Assembly: GCA_035301485.1 (NCBI GenBank)
Contig: DATGUF010000011.1
Span: 1 to 64,000 of the forward strand
Direction: 5' to 3'
Length of the DNA: 64,000 nt
Source of the DNA: CALEAR01 sp035301485
Lineage (GTDB): Bacteria; Pseudomonadota; Gammaproteobacteria; Pseudomonadales; Alcanivoracaceae
A model generated the notes under the pieces. That model saw only the letters and a program-made list of their open reading frames with translations, had not been told where the DNA came from and searched no databases. Made by a program: the position numbers and the translations under genes. Positions within the stretch are counted from its first letter, which is position 1; the number at the start of each line of letters is the position of its first letter. Shown here in pieces: positions 24,407 through 33,453 of the stretch.

Positions 24407-25594
24407 TGCTACATAATCTGCATCTTTATCACCACGGCCAGAAAGGTTCACTAAAATTTTAGTGCTACTGTTGTGCTTTGGTGCTTCACGCATGGCCCAA
24501 GCCACGGCATGGGCACTTTCTAAGGCAGGAATAATGCCTTCCACTCTTGATAGCCCCATAAAAGCATTCAAGCATTCTTCGTCGGTGACGCTTTCGTACT
24601 GCACGCGGCCTAAATCTTTAAGGTAGCTGTGCTGAGGCCCAACGCCTGGGTAATCTAACCCTGAGGCAATGGAGTGCACTTCGGCAGGGTTGCCCTCAGC
24701 ATCTGCAAGCAGATAACAGTGCATGCCATGTAGGTCGCCAGGGCTGCCCTTTGTAAGGGTGGCTGAGTGACGCTGTGAATCTAAGCCTTCGCCCGCAGGT
24801 TCTACGCCCACTAATTTAACTTCGTCATCATGTAAAAATGCAGTGAAAATGCCGATGGCATTGGAGCCACCGCCCACACACGCAGCAATATAATCAGGCA
24901 GTACATTGTGCTGTTGCTGGAATTGCTCGCGGGCTTCACGGCCAATGATAGATTGGAAATCTCGCACCATTTTAGGGAATGGGTGTGGGCCAACCACAGA
25001 ACCGATGGCATAAAAGTAATTCACAGGATCTTTAAGGTATTCCTCAAAAGCGCTATCTACCGCTTCTTTTAGGGTGGCTGCACCTTGGGTGACGGGTACA
25101 ATTTTAGCGCCCAAAATTTTCATTTTGGTTACATTGGGGTGCTCTTTCACAATATCGCTTTGGCCCATGTGAATTTCGCAAGGAATGCCCACTAATGCGC
25201 AGGCTGTGGCTAATGCTACACCATGCTGCCCCGCACCTGTTTCGGCCAACACTTTAGTTTTGTTCATGTACTTAGCAAGCAGTGCTTCGCCAAGGCAGTG
25301 GTTTATTTTGTGTGCGCCAGTGTGGTTAAGGTCTTCACGTTTTAAGTAGATTTGCGCGCCGCCGAGCTGTTCGCTCAACCGTTTGGCATGAAAAATAGGG
25401 CTTGGGCGGCCGACATAATGGCTGAACAAAGAGGCGAGTTCGTCCTTAAACTCATCGGTGTGACGAATGGTTTCGTAAGCATCGTTAATCTCGTCCATGA
25501 TTTTTTTTAGTTCTGGTGGAACGAGTTGCCCGCCATAAGGGCCAAAGTAGCCTTCTTCGTTAGGCATGGCTGCGAATTTGTCTGATGTGCTCAT
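24389..25594 (-). CDS. trpB: Tryptophan synthase beta chain
   Basis: PLP enzyme condensing indole and serine to tryptophan. 401 residues, standard TrpB1 length. PLP lysine Lys96 in LNHTGAHKINH, catalytic Glu118 in LAETGAGQHG, phosphate-binding CVGGGSNAIG near 235-244, and the GLDYPGVGPQHSYL block near 305-318 with the alpha-contact region. No trpA or trpF is adjacent: downstream is the convergent NlpC gene and upstream is a different pathway. It is therefore a stand-alone trpB here; whether trpA is elsewhere or this is a second copy cannot be told from the window. Confidence 0.95.
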   Translation of the reverse strand: MSTSDKFAAMPNEEGYFGPYGGQLVPPELKKIMDEINDAYETIRHTDEFKDELASLFSHYVGRPSPIFHAKRLSEQLGGAQIYLKREDLNHTGAHKINHCLGEALLAKYMNKTKVLAETGAGQHGVALATACALVGIPCEIHMGQSDIVKEHPNVTKMKILGAKIVPVTQGAATLKEAVDSAFEEYLKDPVNYFYAIGSVVGPHPFPKMVRDFQSIIGREAREQFQQQHNVLPDYIAACVGGGSNAIGIFTAFLHDDEVKLVGVEPAGEGLDSQRHSATLTKGSPGDLHGMHCYLLADAEGNPAEVHSIASGLDYPGVGPQHSYLKDLGRVQYESVTDEECLNAFMGLSRVEGIIPALESAHAVAWAMREAPKHNSSTKILVNLSGRGDKDADYVAERLGL

Positions 25595-25715
25595 TAAAGT
25601 GCCTCATGTTAAGGAATGCATACAATCTGATGGTTGTAAGGGTAACCAAGAGACGTAAAAGAGGCATTTTATACAGGGAAGAGGGGTTGGTCTAATGTGG
25701 AGTGCCCAAGCAAGG

Positions 25716-25744
25716 AGCCCTGTCTGCGTTTGCAGAGCAGGGCT
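25716..25744. terminator. Strong hairpin downstream of the valine-catabolism operon
   Basis: AGCCCTG-TCTGC (25716-25727) pairs with GCAGA-G-CAGGGCT (25732-25744) with one bulged G and a GTTT loop. It begins 6 bp past the stop of the acyl-CoA dehydrogenase gene (minus strand), where a terminator is expected, but the minus-strand side has no good T run. It may act as an mRNA-stabilising 3' end or a weak terminator. Confidence 0.45.
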
Positions 25745-25750
25745 TATTAT

Positions 25751-26902
25751 TTACAAGGGGTATTTCTTTAGCTCACGGGCGATAACAAGTTTTTGGATCT
25801 CGCTGGTGCCTTCGTAGATTTGTGTGATACGTGCATCACGATAATGGCGTGCCACTGCGTAATCTTCGAGGAAACCATAGCCACCATGAATTTGAATGGC
25901 TTTGGAGCACACCCATTCAGCCATTTCAGAAGCAAAGAGCTTTGCTTGCGAAGCTTCGCTGATGCAGGGTAAGCCTTCTGTGCGTAATGCGGCCGCCTGC
26001 AAAATGAGGCTGCGGGCTGCGTTAATCCGCGTATGCATATCGGCTAGCATATTACCAATGCTTTGGTGCTCCATAATAGGTTTGCCGAACTGCTCACGCT
26101 CCTGTGCATAGCGCAGTGCGGCTTCAAAGGCAGCACGAGCAATGCCGAGTGACTGGGCAGCAATACCAATGCGCCCACCCTCTAAGTTGGAGAGGGCAAT
26201 GGCTAATCCGCGGCCTTCATCACCGAGGATGTTTTCTTTTGGAATGCGGCAATCAGTGAGCGTTAGCGCACAGGTGTCGGAAGCTTTTAGCCCCATCTTG
26301 TCTTCCATTGCTTCAACGGTGAAGCCTGGGGTGTCTGTGGGAATTAAAAAAGCGGAGAGGCCACGTTTGCCTGCTTCAGGGTCGGTCACAGCAAACACAA
26401 TAGCGAGGCCGGCGCGTTTGGCGTTGCTTGCGAATTGTTTGTTGCCGTTAAGCACCCAGTGGTCACCATCGAGCACAGCTCGGGTTTTTAAATTGTTTGC
26501 CTCTGAACCTGCTTGTGGTTCAGTGAGGGCAAAGCAGCCAATAATCTCACCGCTAGCTAAGCGTGGCAGCCAGGTTTCCTTTTGTGCTTGTGTGCCGTAA
26601 TTAAGAATGGGACCACAGCCAACGGAGTTGTGAATGCTCATTAGGGCGCCAGTGGAGGCGCAACCGGCAGAAATTTCTTCTACGGCAAGGGCGTAAGCAG
26701 TGTAATCGGTGTAAGAGCCCTGCCATTCTTCAGGCACTACCATGCCTAAAAAACCGAGTTCTCCCATATTGCGCAGCATGGCATCATCTAGCCAGCTATC
26801 GCGTTCCCATTTGTCGGCATTAGGCGCTAGTTCTTGGCGGGCGAAATCACGCGCCATGTCTCGCACCATACGTTGTTCTTCTGTGAGTAAGGAGTCATGC
26901 AT
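25751..26902 (-). CDS. Acyl-CoA dehydrogenase, probable isobutyryl-CoA dehydrogenase
   Basis: 383-residue FAD enzyme of normal short-chain acyl-CoA dehydrogenase length. Seen: CFALTEPQAGSEANNLKT near 122-139, WVLNGNKQFASNA near 149-161, LGIARAAFEAALRYAQEREQFGKPI (in parts, near 243-267), GGYGFLEDYAVARHYRDARI, and catalytic Glu364 in IYEGTSEIQ. As last gene of an operon with HIBCH, mmsB and mmsA, the best guess for its substrate is isobutyryl-CoA from valine. This assignment is by context; sequence alone gives only the family. Confidence 0.85.
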   Translation of the reverse strand: MHDSLLTEEQRMVRDMARDFARQELAPNADKWERDSWLDDAMLRNMGELGFLGMVVPEEWQGSYTDYTAYALAVEEISAGCASTGALMSIHNSVGCGPILNYGTQAQKETWLPRLASGEIIGCFALTEPQAGSEANNLKTRAVLDGDHWVLNGNKQFASNAKRAGLAIVFAVTDPEAGKRGLSAFLIPTDTPGFTVEAMEDKMGLKASDTCALTLTDCRIPKENILGDEGRGLAIALSNLEGGRIGIAAQSLGIARAAFEAALRYAQEREQFGKPIMEHQSIGNMLADMHTRINAARSLILQAAALRTEGLPCISEASQAKLFASEMAEWVCSKAIQIHGGYGFLEDYAVARHYRDARITQIYEGTSEIQKLVIARELKKYPL

Positions 26903-26917
26903 AAGAGTTGCCTCGGC

Positions 26918-27967
26918 TTAGTCCACGTTGAAATCAGCGAAGAAGGCGGCAATTTGTTCCTCGCTCACTGCTTCAATACTAGCGGGTTGCCATTGTGGGT
27001 TTTTATCTTTATCAACAATTAAAGCACGCACACCTTCAACGATGTCGCCTTTATCAAACCACTGTTTGTCGAGGTGTAGCTCTAAGGCGAAACAATCGCT
27101 CAAGGAAAGGGTGGCGCCTTTTTGCAGCATGGCTAAAGTGAGTGCCATGGCAAGTGGCGAACGGCTGCGCATAGTATCAATGGTGTTTTGCGCCCATTCT
27201 TGCGCTTCTGTTTCGCTTTCAAGTGAGGCGATGATAGCTGGGATGCTAGCAAGGCTAAAATGCTTTTCGATAAGCGCTTGCTGTTGTGCTTGTTGAGTAT
27301 CAGAGGGAGCTGCTTCGGCAAAGTTAGCTACCACTTCTGCCACCACTTTCTGTGCTGGCTTGCTCCAATCTGCGGCACTTAAAGCGCTTAGAAAATCAGC
27401 AAATTTGTCTGTGCTCATGTAGTGGTCTGCAAGGCCCACAGCTAAGCTGTCAGCGGCGTTAATGTGCTGACCAGTAACGCCCATCCAAAAACCAAAGTGG
27501 TGGGGCAGGCGCGGCAAAAAGTAACTGCCGCCCACGTCTGGGAAATAACCAATGGCAACTTCTGGCATGCCGAGGCGCGCTTTCTCACTGACGATGCGGA
27601 AATCTGCACCCTGTATCAGCCCCATGCCGCCACCGAGTACATAGCCATGCATCAAGGCGATGATGGGTTTGGGGTATTCGTGAATGAATTGGTCTAGTGC
27701 ATATTCTTCTTCGAAGAAGGTGACGTACATGCCGTCGTTAACGGCGTGGCTGTCGTATAAAGAACGAATATCACCGCCTGCGCAGAAAGCGCGTTCGCCA
27801 TTAGCGCGCAATACAACAGCTTTAATGTTGTCGTCTGCAGCCCAAGCATCAAGGTGCTGCTGTAAATCGCGCACCATATCAAGATTCAGCGAGTTGAGGC
27901 TGTCTGCACGGTTTAAAATAAGATGGCCCACCTGCTGGTGGACCTCCGTTAAAATAAAATTACTCAT
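26918..27967 (-). CDS. 3-hydroxyisobutyryl-CoA hydrolase (enoyl-CoA hydratase/isomerase family)
   Basis: Crotonase-fold thioesterase releasing 3-hydroxyisobutyrate in valine breakdown. With the ATG at 27967 it has 349 residues, the length of HIBCH proteins and longer than ordinary enoyl-CoA hydratases. Oxyanion loops ERAFCAGGDIRSLY (near 58-71) and HGYVLGGGMGLIQGADF (about 106-122), then MPEVAIGYFPDVGGSYFL with the Glu and Asp typical of HIBCH. An upstream in-frame start at 28036 lies inside mmsB and is rejected; the chosen ATG has AGGA about 10 bases before it and begins 5 bases after the mmsB stop. Confidence 0.87.
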   Translation of the reverse strand: MSNFILTEVHQQVGHLILNRADSLNSLNLDMVRDLQQHLDAWAADDNIKAVVLRANGERAFCAGGDIRSLYDSHAVNDGMYVTFFEEEYALDQFIHEYPKPIIALMHGYVLGGGMGLIQGADFRIVSEKARLGMPEVAIGYFPDVGGSYFLPRLPHHFGFWMGVTGQHINAADSLAVGLADHYMSTDKFADFLSALSAADWSKPAQKVVAEVVANFAEAAPSDTQQAQQQALIEKHFSLASIPAIIASLESETEAQEWAQNTIDTMRSRSPLAMALTLAMLQKGATLSLSDCFALELHLDKQWFDKGDIVEGVRALIVDKDKNPQWQPASIEAVSEEQIAAFFADFNVD

Positions 27968-27972
27968 GCTAT

Positions 27973-28860
27973 CTAATCCTGTTGGTAAAGCTTCATGATG
28001 GCAGAGAAGTCTAGTTTGTCGTGGCCTAAGTTGCATAACTGTTGATACATTTGTTTTGCAATAGCACCAAGAATAACAGGCTGTTCAACTTGGTGGGCAG
28101 CTTCCATGGCAAGGCCCATGTCTTTCAGCATGAGGGCGCTACCAAACCCACCTGTATAACCGCGGCTAGCAGGAACACCTTCTAAAGCGCCGGGGTATGG
28201 GTTGTTGGTGTCAGAGCTCCAGCAACGGCCACTTGAGGTGTTGATAATACCAGCTAGCGTTTTGGCATCCATACCAAGGGCTACGCCAAGGTTCATGGCT
28301 TCTGCTACACCAATCATGGAAATGGCGAGGAGCATGTTGTTAGCTACCTTGGCTACTTGCCCATTGCCCGTGTCGCCACAGTGAACAATGTTTTTGCCCA
28401 TATCAGCCAATGCTTGTTTTGCTTTGTTAAAGCCTTCTTCAGGGCCGCCTACCATAAAAGTTAGGGTGCCTTCCGTTGCACCCTTGGTGCCTCCGGATAC
28501 CGGAGCATCAATTAAAGTAATGCCTTTATCTTGTGCTTGCGCTGCCACATCACGAGCCGTGTGCGGATCGATGGTGGAGCAATCTACAAATAAGGTATTA
28601 GGCGAGCCGTGGGCCAGTAATCCGTTTTCGCCAAGGTACACGCTACGTACGTGTTGGGCGGCTGGTAGCATAGTGAAGACAATGTCGAGTTCGCGTTTGG
28701 CCAGTTCCGTGGGGTCGGAGGCTAATTCTCCGCCGGCTTTTTCGATGGTAGCCATGGCTTCTGCAGAGAGGTCGAAGGCGAGCACAGAGCGCCCCGCCTT
28801 CAGTAGGTTTTGCGCCATTGGGCCGCCCATGTTGCCAAGTCCTAGAAAACCGATGTTCAT
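27973..28860 (-). CDS. mmsB: 3-hydroxyisobutyrate dehydrogenase
   Basis: NAD-dependent oxidation of 3-hydroxyisobutyrate to methylmalonate semialdehyde. 295 residues. Rossmann motif GFLGLGNMGGPMAQNL at the N-terminus, substrate loop DAPVSGGTKGATEGTLTFMVGG near 119-140, and the catalytic lysine in GNGQVAKVANNML near 167-179. These three motifs define the beta-hydroxyacid dehydrogenase family. It follows mmsA after 23 bp. Confidence 0.93.
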   Translation of the reverse strand: MNIGFLGLGNMGGPMAQNLLKAGRSVLAFDLSAEAMATIEKAGGELASDPTELAKRELDIVFTMLPAAQHVRSVYLGENGLLAHGSPNTLFVDCSTIDPHTARDVAAQAQDKGITLIDAPVSGGTKGATEGTLTFMVGGPEEGFNKAKQALADMGKNIVHCGDTGNGQVAKVANNMLLAISMIGVAEAMNLGVALGMDAKTLAGIINTSSGRCWSSDTNNPYPGALEGVPASRGYTGGFGSALMLKDMGLAMEAAHQVEQPVILGAIAKQMYQQLCNLGHDKLDFSAIMKLYQQD

Positions 28861-28883
28861 GGTGCGTCTCCTTGTTTTATTTA

Positions 28884-30389
28884 TTATTTTAGGCTGATAG
28901 TTGTGTTAAGTTCGCTCACTTGGTCGTCTTCAAACCAACGCGCAGTAATCGTTTTTGTTTGTGTGTAAAACGGAATAACTTGCTTACCGTAAGGGCCTAG
29001 GTCTCCTAATTTAGAAGCGCGCGAACCCGTGAAGGAGAAAATGGGTACGGGCACAGGAATGGGTACGTTAATGCCCACTTGGCCCACATCAATATCTTCT
29101 TGGAAGCGTCGTGCAGCGGCACCAGATTGGGTGAAGATAGCGGTACCATTACCGTTCGGGTTAGCGTTAATCAGCTCAATGGCTTCGTCAATAGTGTCAG
29201 CGTTGAGCACGCATAACACAGGCCCGAAAATTTCTTCTTGGTAAATAGACATGTCGGTGGTGACATCAGCAAAAATAGTCGGGCCAACAAAGTTGCCTTT
29301 TTCGTAACCGGGCACAGAAACGTTACGGCCGTCGAGCAGTAGCTTGGCGCCTGCTGCTTCACCTTCGCCAATTAAGCGCTCAACACGCTGCAATGCTTGT
29401 GGTGAAATTACTGGGCCGAGGTCTGCATCGGCTTCGTGGCCAGCGTTCACTTTTAAGGTTTTTGCACGCTCAACAATTTCTGGCAGCCATGCTTGCGCTT
29501 CGCCCACGAGAACCACCACAGGTAAAGCCATGCAACGTTGGCCAGCAGCGCCAAAGGCGGCGCCTGCAATGTTGTTTAATGTTTGTTCTTTATTGGCATC
29601 AGGCATGATGATGGCATGGTTTTTAGCGCCCATCATGCACTGTGCACGCTTGCCATTGAGGCTGGCGCGGTTGTAAACGTGTGTGCCTACTTTGGTGGAA
29701 CCAACAAAAGAAACAGCTTTAATATCTTCGTGGTCGCAAATGGCGTTTACAGCGTCTTCGCCACCATGAATGATGTTGAGCACCCCTGCAGGAATACCTG
29801 CTTCAAGAGCAAGTTCTGCAAGGCGCATGGTAACCATTGGGTCTTGCTCAGAGGGTTTCAGTACGAAGGTGTTGCCCGTGGCAATAGCCATTGGGAACAT
29901 CCATAGTGGGATCATGGCAGGGAAGTTAAAAGGGGTGATGCCTGCGCACACGCCGAGAGGCTGAAGAATAGTGTAAGTGTCTACATCAGAGGCCACATTG
30001 TTGGCAAATTCGCTCATTTGTAAGTTGCCAATAGCACTTGCATGCTCTACTACTTCTAAGCCGCGGAATACATCGCCGGCAGCATCAGGTAACGTTTTAC
30101 CTTGTTCAGCAGTTAAAATAGCTGCCAATTCGTCCATGTTTTCACGAATGAGCTGCTGGTACTTTAAGAAAATGCGCGCACGTGCACTAAGGGGCGTTTT
30201 GCGCCAGGTTTTAAAGGCTTCTTTGGCACTAGCTACGGCACGGTTAATTTCTTCTTGTGTAGCAAAAGGGACCATGGCGATAGTTTCTTGGGTAGCAGGG
30301 TTTACAACCGGCTCCCAACGGTCGGTTTGTGATTCAATAAACTCGCCATTAATGAGTAATTTAACGGTGGGGACAGATGAGTTAGACAT
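28884..30389 (-). CDS. mmsA: Methylmalonate-semialdehyde dehydrogenase (CoA-acylating)
   Basis: Oxidative decarboxylation of (methyl)malonate semialdehyde to propionyl-CoA or acetyl-CoA, final step of valine and inositol/beta-alanine routes. 501 residues of the aldehyde dehydrogenase superfamily. QPLGVCAGITPFNFPAMIPLWM (in parts, near 143-165) and GAAGQRCMALPVVVLVG with the catalytic cysteine near 288 are characteristic of MmsA; the C-terminal VPIPVPVPIFSFTGSRASKLGD region is too. First gene of the minus-strand mmsA-mmsB-HIBCH-acyl-CoA dehydrogenase operon and divergent from a LysR regulator. Confidence 0.94.
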   Translation of the reverse strand: MSNSSVPTVKLLINGEFIESQTDRWEPVVNPATQETIAMVPFATQEEINRAVASAKEAFKTWRKTPLSARARIFLKYQQLIRENMDELAAILTAEQGKTLPDAAGDVFRGLEVVEHASAIGNLQMSEFANNVASDVDTYTILQPLGVCAGITPFNFPAMIPLWMFPMAIATGNTFVLKPSEQDPMVTMRLAELALEAGIPAGVLNIIHGGEDAVNAICDHEDIKAVSFVGSTKVGTHVYNRASLNGKRAQCMMGAKNHAIIMPDANKEQTLNNIAGAAFGAAGQRCMALPVVVLVGEAQAWLPEIVERAKTLKVNAGHEADADLGPVISPQALQRVERLIGEGEAAGAKLLLDGRNVSVPGYEKGNFVGPTIFADVTTDMSIYQEEIFGPVLCVLNADTIDEAIELINANPNGNGTAIFTQSGAAARRFQEDIDVGQVGINVPIPVPVPIFSFTGSRASKLGDLGPYGKQVIPFYTQTKTITARWFEDDQVSELNTTISLK

Positions 30390-30499
30390 GGTGCTATGCT
30401 CCAGGCAACGTTCGTTTATAGTTGTTTTTTATTTTTGTTGAATAAAAAGATACTAACAGTGCGTTTTTGTTGTGCCTAGCAGTTGTTTTGCACATGGGT

Positions 30500-30515
30500 T
30501 GTGTAAAAATACACA
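30500..30515. promoter_or_regulatory. Inverted repeat TGTGTA-N4-TACACA between mmsA and the LysR gene
   Basis: A perfect 6-bp inverted repeat with AAAA between the arms, of the T-N11-A shape recognised by LysR-type regulators, lies in the 169-bp gap between mmsA and its divergent LysR gene, about 45 bp from the regulator's start. The likely ligand is the adjacent regulator. Confidence 0.5.
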
Positions 30516-30558
30516 GTGTGCCGAATGAAGAAAAAATAAAAGAAGGAGCAGCAGAACA

Positions 30559-31455
30559 GTGGATTGGGATCATTTGCGCTATTTTCTTGAGCTCGCAAGG
30601 GCGGGGCGCTTAATCATTGCAGCTCGACGGCTAGGGGTGGATCACACTACCGTATCGCGGCGTGTACAAGCTTTGGAAAAACAAGTGGGCCAGGCTTTGT
30701 TTTTACGTACTACCGATGGTTATGCCTTAACAGAGGCGGGACGACATTTATTGCCCGCTGCAGAATCCATGGAAAGTGCTTATACAGCTATTCAAGACTT
30801 GCAGCCGAGTGCTTCTGGCCAACTCACAGGGCAAGTACGTGTGGGGGCTACGGAAGCCTACGGCAGTTTGCTGTTGGCGCGTCATCTCACCAAATTGGCG
30901 CAGCAATATCCCCATTTAAAAGTGGATTTACTGGCGTTGCCAAGGGCTTTACAGTTGTCGCGAAATGAAGCTGATATTGTAATTACCTTAGAGCGCCCCG
31001 AAAAAGGCCCTTTTATTATTACTCGTCTAACAGATTACGAATTACGCTTATACGCCTCGCCGAGCTATCTGGCGCAACATGCACCCATTCGCACAAAAGA
31101 AGATTTAAAAAATCATCGTTTTGTAACGTATGTGGATGATTTACTGTTTAGCAAGGAGTTGGATTTTTTAGCTGAATTGGTGCCGGCTAGTCATGGCAGT
31201 TGGCGCAGTACCAGTGTGTTGGCGCAGCAAGAGGCTGTGGCGGCAGGCGCAGGTATCGCAATATTACCCGCCTTTGCGGCAGAACGTGATGCTCGTTTAG
31301 TGAGTGTGTTGGCAACGGAAGTCTCGTTCACTCGTACGTTTTGGATGTTAATGCCAACGGAATTAAGAGGGTTAGCCAGAATGCGGGCAACGTGGGAGTT
31401 TTTACGCGAGCAGGCCGATTTAGATCAAGCGCTGCTAGCAGGAGTGGCAGTATGA
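30559..31455 (+). CDS. LysR-family transcriptional regulator
   Basis: 298 residues starting at GTG with AAGGAG ten bases upstream. The N-terminal winged helix-turn-helix (residues 4-62) reads DHLRYFLELARAGRLIIAAR and GVDHTTVSRRVQALEKQVG; the remainder is the substrate-binding domain (about 90-285). It is divergent from mmsA, the usual position of a LysR regulator controlling a neighbouring catabolic operon, so control of valine catabolism is the likely role. Its stop overlaps the start of a downstream AraC-type regulator by four bases. Confidence 0.87.
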   Translation: MDWDHLRYFLELARAGRLIIAARRLGVDHTTVSRRVQALEKQVGQALFLRTTDGYALTEAGRHLLPAAESMESAYTAIQDLQPSASGQLTGQVRVGATEAYGSLLLARHLTKLAQQYPHLKVDLLALPRALQLSRNEADIVITLERPEKGPFIITRLTDYELRLYASPSYLAQHAPIRTKEDLKNHRFVTYVDDLLFSKELDFLAELVPASHGSWRSTSVLAQQEAVAAGAGIAILPAFAAERDARLVSVLATEVSFTRTFWMLMPTELRGLARMRATWEFLREQADLDQALLAGVAV

Positions 31456-32489
31456 AAAAGAAAATATTCCCTCCAGTGGAAAAAGGCACGATTAGCGTAG
31501 TAATGGTGCGAGAGGCTTTGCAGGGAGCAGTTGAGTTGGGGCTTAGTGCCTCAGAGCTTTTGCAAGGCGCCAACTTACCCAGCAATTTACTTGATGACAA
31601 CAGTGCTCGCGTTAGCGTGGATGAATACGCCTGCTTTTGGCGCAATATGGCTTTGCAGTTAGATGATGAATTTTTTGCCATGGATCCACGGCGAATGCGC
31701 TCAGGTAGCTTTAACTTTCTATGCCGCACAGCAATGATGCAACCCACGGTGGGGGAAGGCGTTGAGCTTGGGTTGGAGTTTTTAAATTTAATTTTTGAGC
31801 ATAAAAAGGGAAGGTTGGTGCGCCAGGATAGCGTGGCAGAAATAGTGCTTGTGGATGAGCCTGTGGCTTCCGCTCGTGCTTTTAGTTATTTCACTTATTG
31901 GCTGCTGATTCATGGGTTGGCGTGCTGGTTAGCAAGCCGCCGCATTCCTATTATCGCCGCAGAATTGCGCTGTGAACCACCCGATTACACCGATGACTAT
32001 CGTGTGATGTTCACTGAGAGCTTGCATTTTAATAAGAAAAGCACGCGCATTTTGTTTGCTGCAGATTGTTTAGATTTACCCATTAAGCGTACGGATGAAG
32101 AGTTAAGACGTTTCTTGCGTTTAGCGCCCGCTAATATTTTAGTGCGCTACCGTGATCCTAATAGTTTAACAGGCCGCATCCGTCGGCTGTTTACGGATAT
32201 AGCCCCTGAAAAATGGCCAGATCTAAATCAGCTTGCGCATCAGCTGCATATGTCGAGTTCTACTTTGCGCCGCCGTTTGCAAGAAGAAGGGCAAAGTTTT
32301 CAGATGATTAAAGATAACCTGCGCAAAGAATGGGCAGTGGAATGGTTGGCGCAAGAACAGGTGAGCTTTGAGGATATTGCCGAGCATTTGGGGTTTTCAG
32401 ACGTGAGTTCTTTTTATAAAGCGTTTAGAAAATGGACAGGGACGCAGCCAGGGCACTATCGTGGTTTGATTTTGAAGGGGCAGCATTAA
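31452..32489 (+). CDS. AraC-family transcriptional regulator (Arabinose_bd/OruR-like N-terminus)
   Basis: 345 residues from the ATG at 31452, which overlaps the preceding LysR stop (ATGA). The N-terminal 200 residues resemble the Arabinose_bd domain of the OruR/ArgR-like AraC group (sensor for a small molecule). The C-terminal AraC DNA-binding domain (about 240-340) has two helix-turn-helices, with LAHQLHMSSSTLRRRLQEEGQSF (in parts) and EDIAEHLGFSDVSSFYKAFRKWTG. An upstream in-frame ATG at 31341 lies within the LysR gene and is rejected. Two regulators in one coupled unit is unusual; targets are unknown, with mmsA and the MBL/SulP genes both candidates. Confidence 0.85.
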   Translation: MKKKIFPPVEKGTISVVMVREALQGAVELGLSASELLQGANLPSNLLDDNSARVSVDEYACFWRNMALQLDDEFFAMDPRRMRSGSFNFLCRTAMMQPTVGEGVELGLEFLNLIFEHKKGRLVRQDSVAEIVLVDEPVASARAFSYFTYWLLIHGLACWLASRRIPIIAAELRCEPPDYTDDYRVMFTESLHFNKKSTRILFAADCLDLPIKRTDEELRRFLRLAPANILVRYRDPNSLTGRIRRLFTDIAPEKWPDLNQLAHQLHMSSSTLRRRLQEEGQSFQMIKDNLRKEWAVEWLAQEQVSFEDIAEHLGFSDVSSFYKAFRKWTGTQPGHYRGLILKGQH

Positions 32490-32566
32490 ACTGCATATGG
32501 CTTATAAATATACGCTTATTCTTTATGGTATTATGCAAGCCAAATAGTAGCTTAACGAGGTGATCT

Positions 32567-33433
32567 GTGTCTCCACATGTACATGCTTTTTTCGATCCTG
32601 TGACGTTCACCTACAGTTATGTGGTGGTGGATGAGGAAACTCAGTGCTGCGCGATCATCGATTCTGTTTTAGATTACGATCCTGCTGCAGGGCACACTAG
32701 TACCGCCGGTGCACAGCGCTTGGTGGATTTCGTACGCCAGCATCAGTTAACGGTAGAGTGGGTGCTAGAAACACATGTGCATGCCGATCATTTATCCGCA
32801 GCCCCTTTTGTGCAGCAAGAAGTGGGTGGCTTGTTAGCCATAGGCGCCGAGATAATTCAGGTGCAAGATATTTTTGGTGAAATGTTTAACGCAGGCACTG
32901 AGTTTGCTCGCGATGGCAGCCAGTTTGATCGCTTATTTCAAGATGGTGACCGTTTTCAGTTAGGTAATATTGAAGCTCGAGCTATACACACTCCAGGGCA
33001 CACGCCAGCCTGCATGACCTATGTGATCGGTGATGCTGTGTTTGTGGGAGATACGTTGTTTATGCCAGATTACGGCACAGCAAGGTGTGATTTTCCAGGG
33101 GGTGATGCTGCTACTTTATATCACTCCATTCAGAAAATTTTCGCGTTACCAGACCATTACCGCGTATTCATGTGCCATGATTACAAAGCCCCAGGCCGTA
33201 AAGATTACCGCTATGAAACCACAATAAAAGAAGAGCGAGAGACCAATATTCACGTTCGTGAAGGCATTAGCGAAGCTGAATTTGTGGCGATGCGCACTAA
33301 ACGCGATGAAACGTTGTCGATGCCGCGTCTTATCCTACCTTCTGTGCAAGTTAATATGCGTGCGGGAAATATGCCGCCGGCGGCAGAAAACGGTATTACT
33401 TATTTGAAGATACCACTGAATACGATTGAGTAG
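32567..33433 (+). CDS. MBL-fold hydrolase, persulfide dioxygenase (ETHE1/Blh)-like
   Basis: 288-residue metallo-beta-lactamase fold protein. The metal motif is THVHADHLSAA (His70, His72, Asp74, His75), with further ligands in HTPGHTPACM and DTLFMPDYGTARCDFPGGDA (in parts). This form is typical of glutathione-persulfide dioxygenases of the Blh/ETHE1 type, mononuclear iron enzymes that oxidise sulfane sulfur to sulfite. The start is GTG with CGAGG 6-10 bases upstream. A SulP-family anion transporter follows 20 bp later, consistent with export or exchange of the sulfite/sulfate product. Function is inferred from family and neighbour. Confidence 0.82.
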   Translation: MSPHVHAFFDPVTFTYSYVVVDEETQCCAIIDSVLDYDPAAGHTSTAGAQRLVDFVRQHQLTVEWVLETHVHADHLSAAPFVQQEVGGLLAIGAEIIQVQDIFGEMFNAGTEFARDGSQFDRLFQDGDRFQLGNIEARAIHTPGHTPACMTYVIGDAVFVGDTLFMPDYGTARCDFPGGDAATLYHSIQKIFALPDHYRVFMCHDYKAPGRKDYRYETTIKEERETNIHVREGISEAEFVAMRTKRDETLSMPRLILPSVQVNMRAGNMPPAAENGITYLKIPLNTIE

Positions 33434-33453
33434 TTTATGAGACGGAGCAAGGC

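Noticed and set aside
32490..32566. AT-rich gap before the MBL gene as a BigR-like operator
   Set aside because: No clear palindrome; the family link to BigR-controlled operons is not enough without a matching site or a bigR gene.
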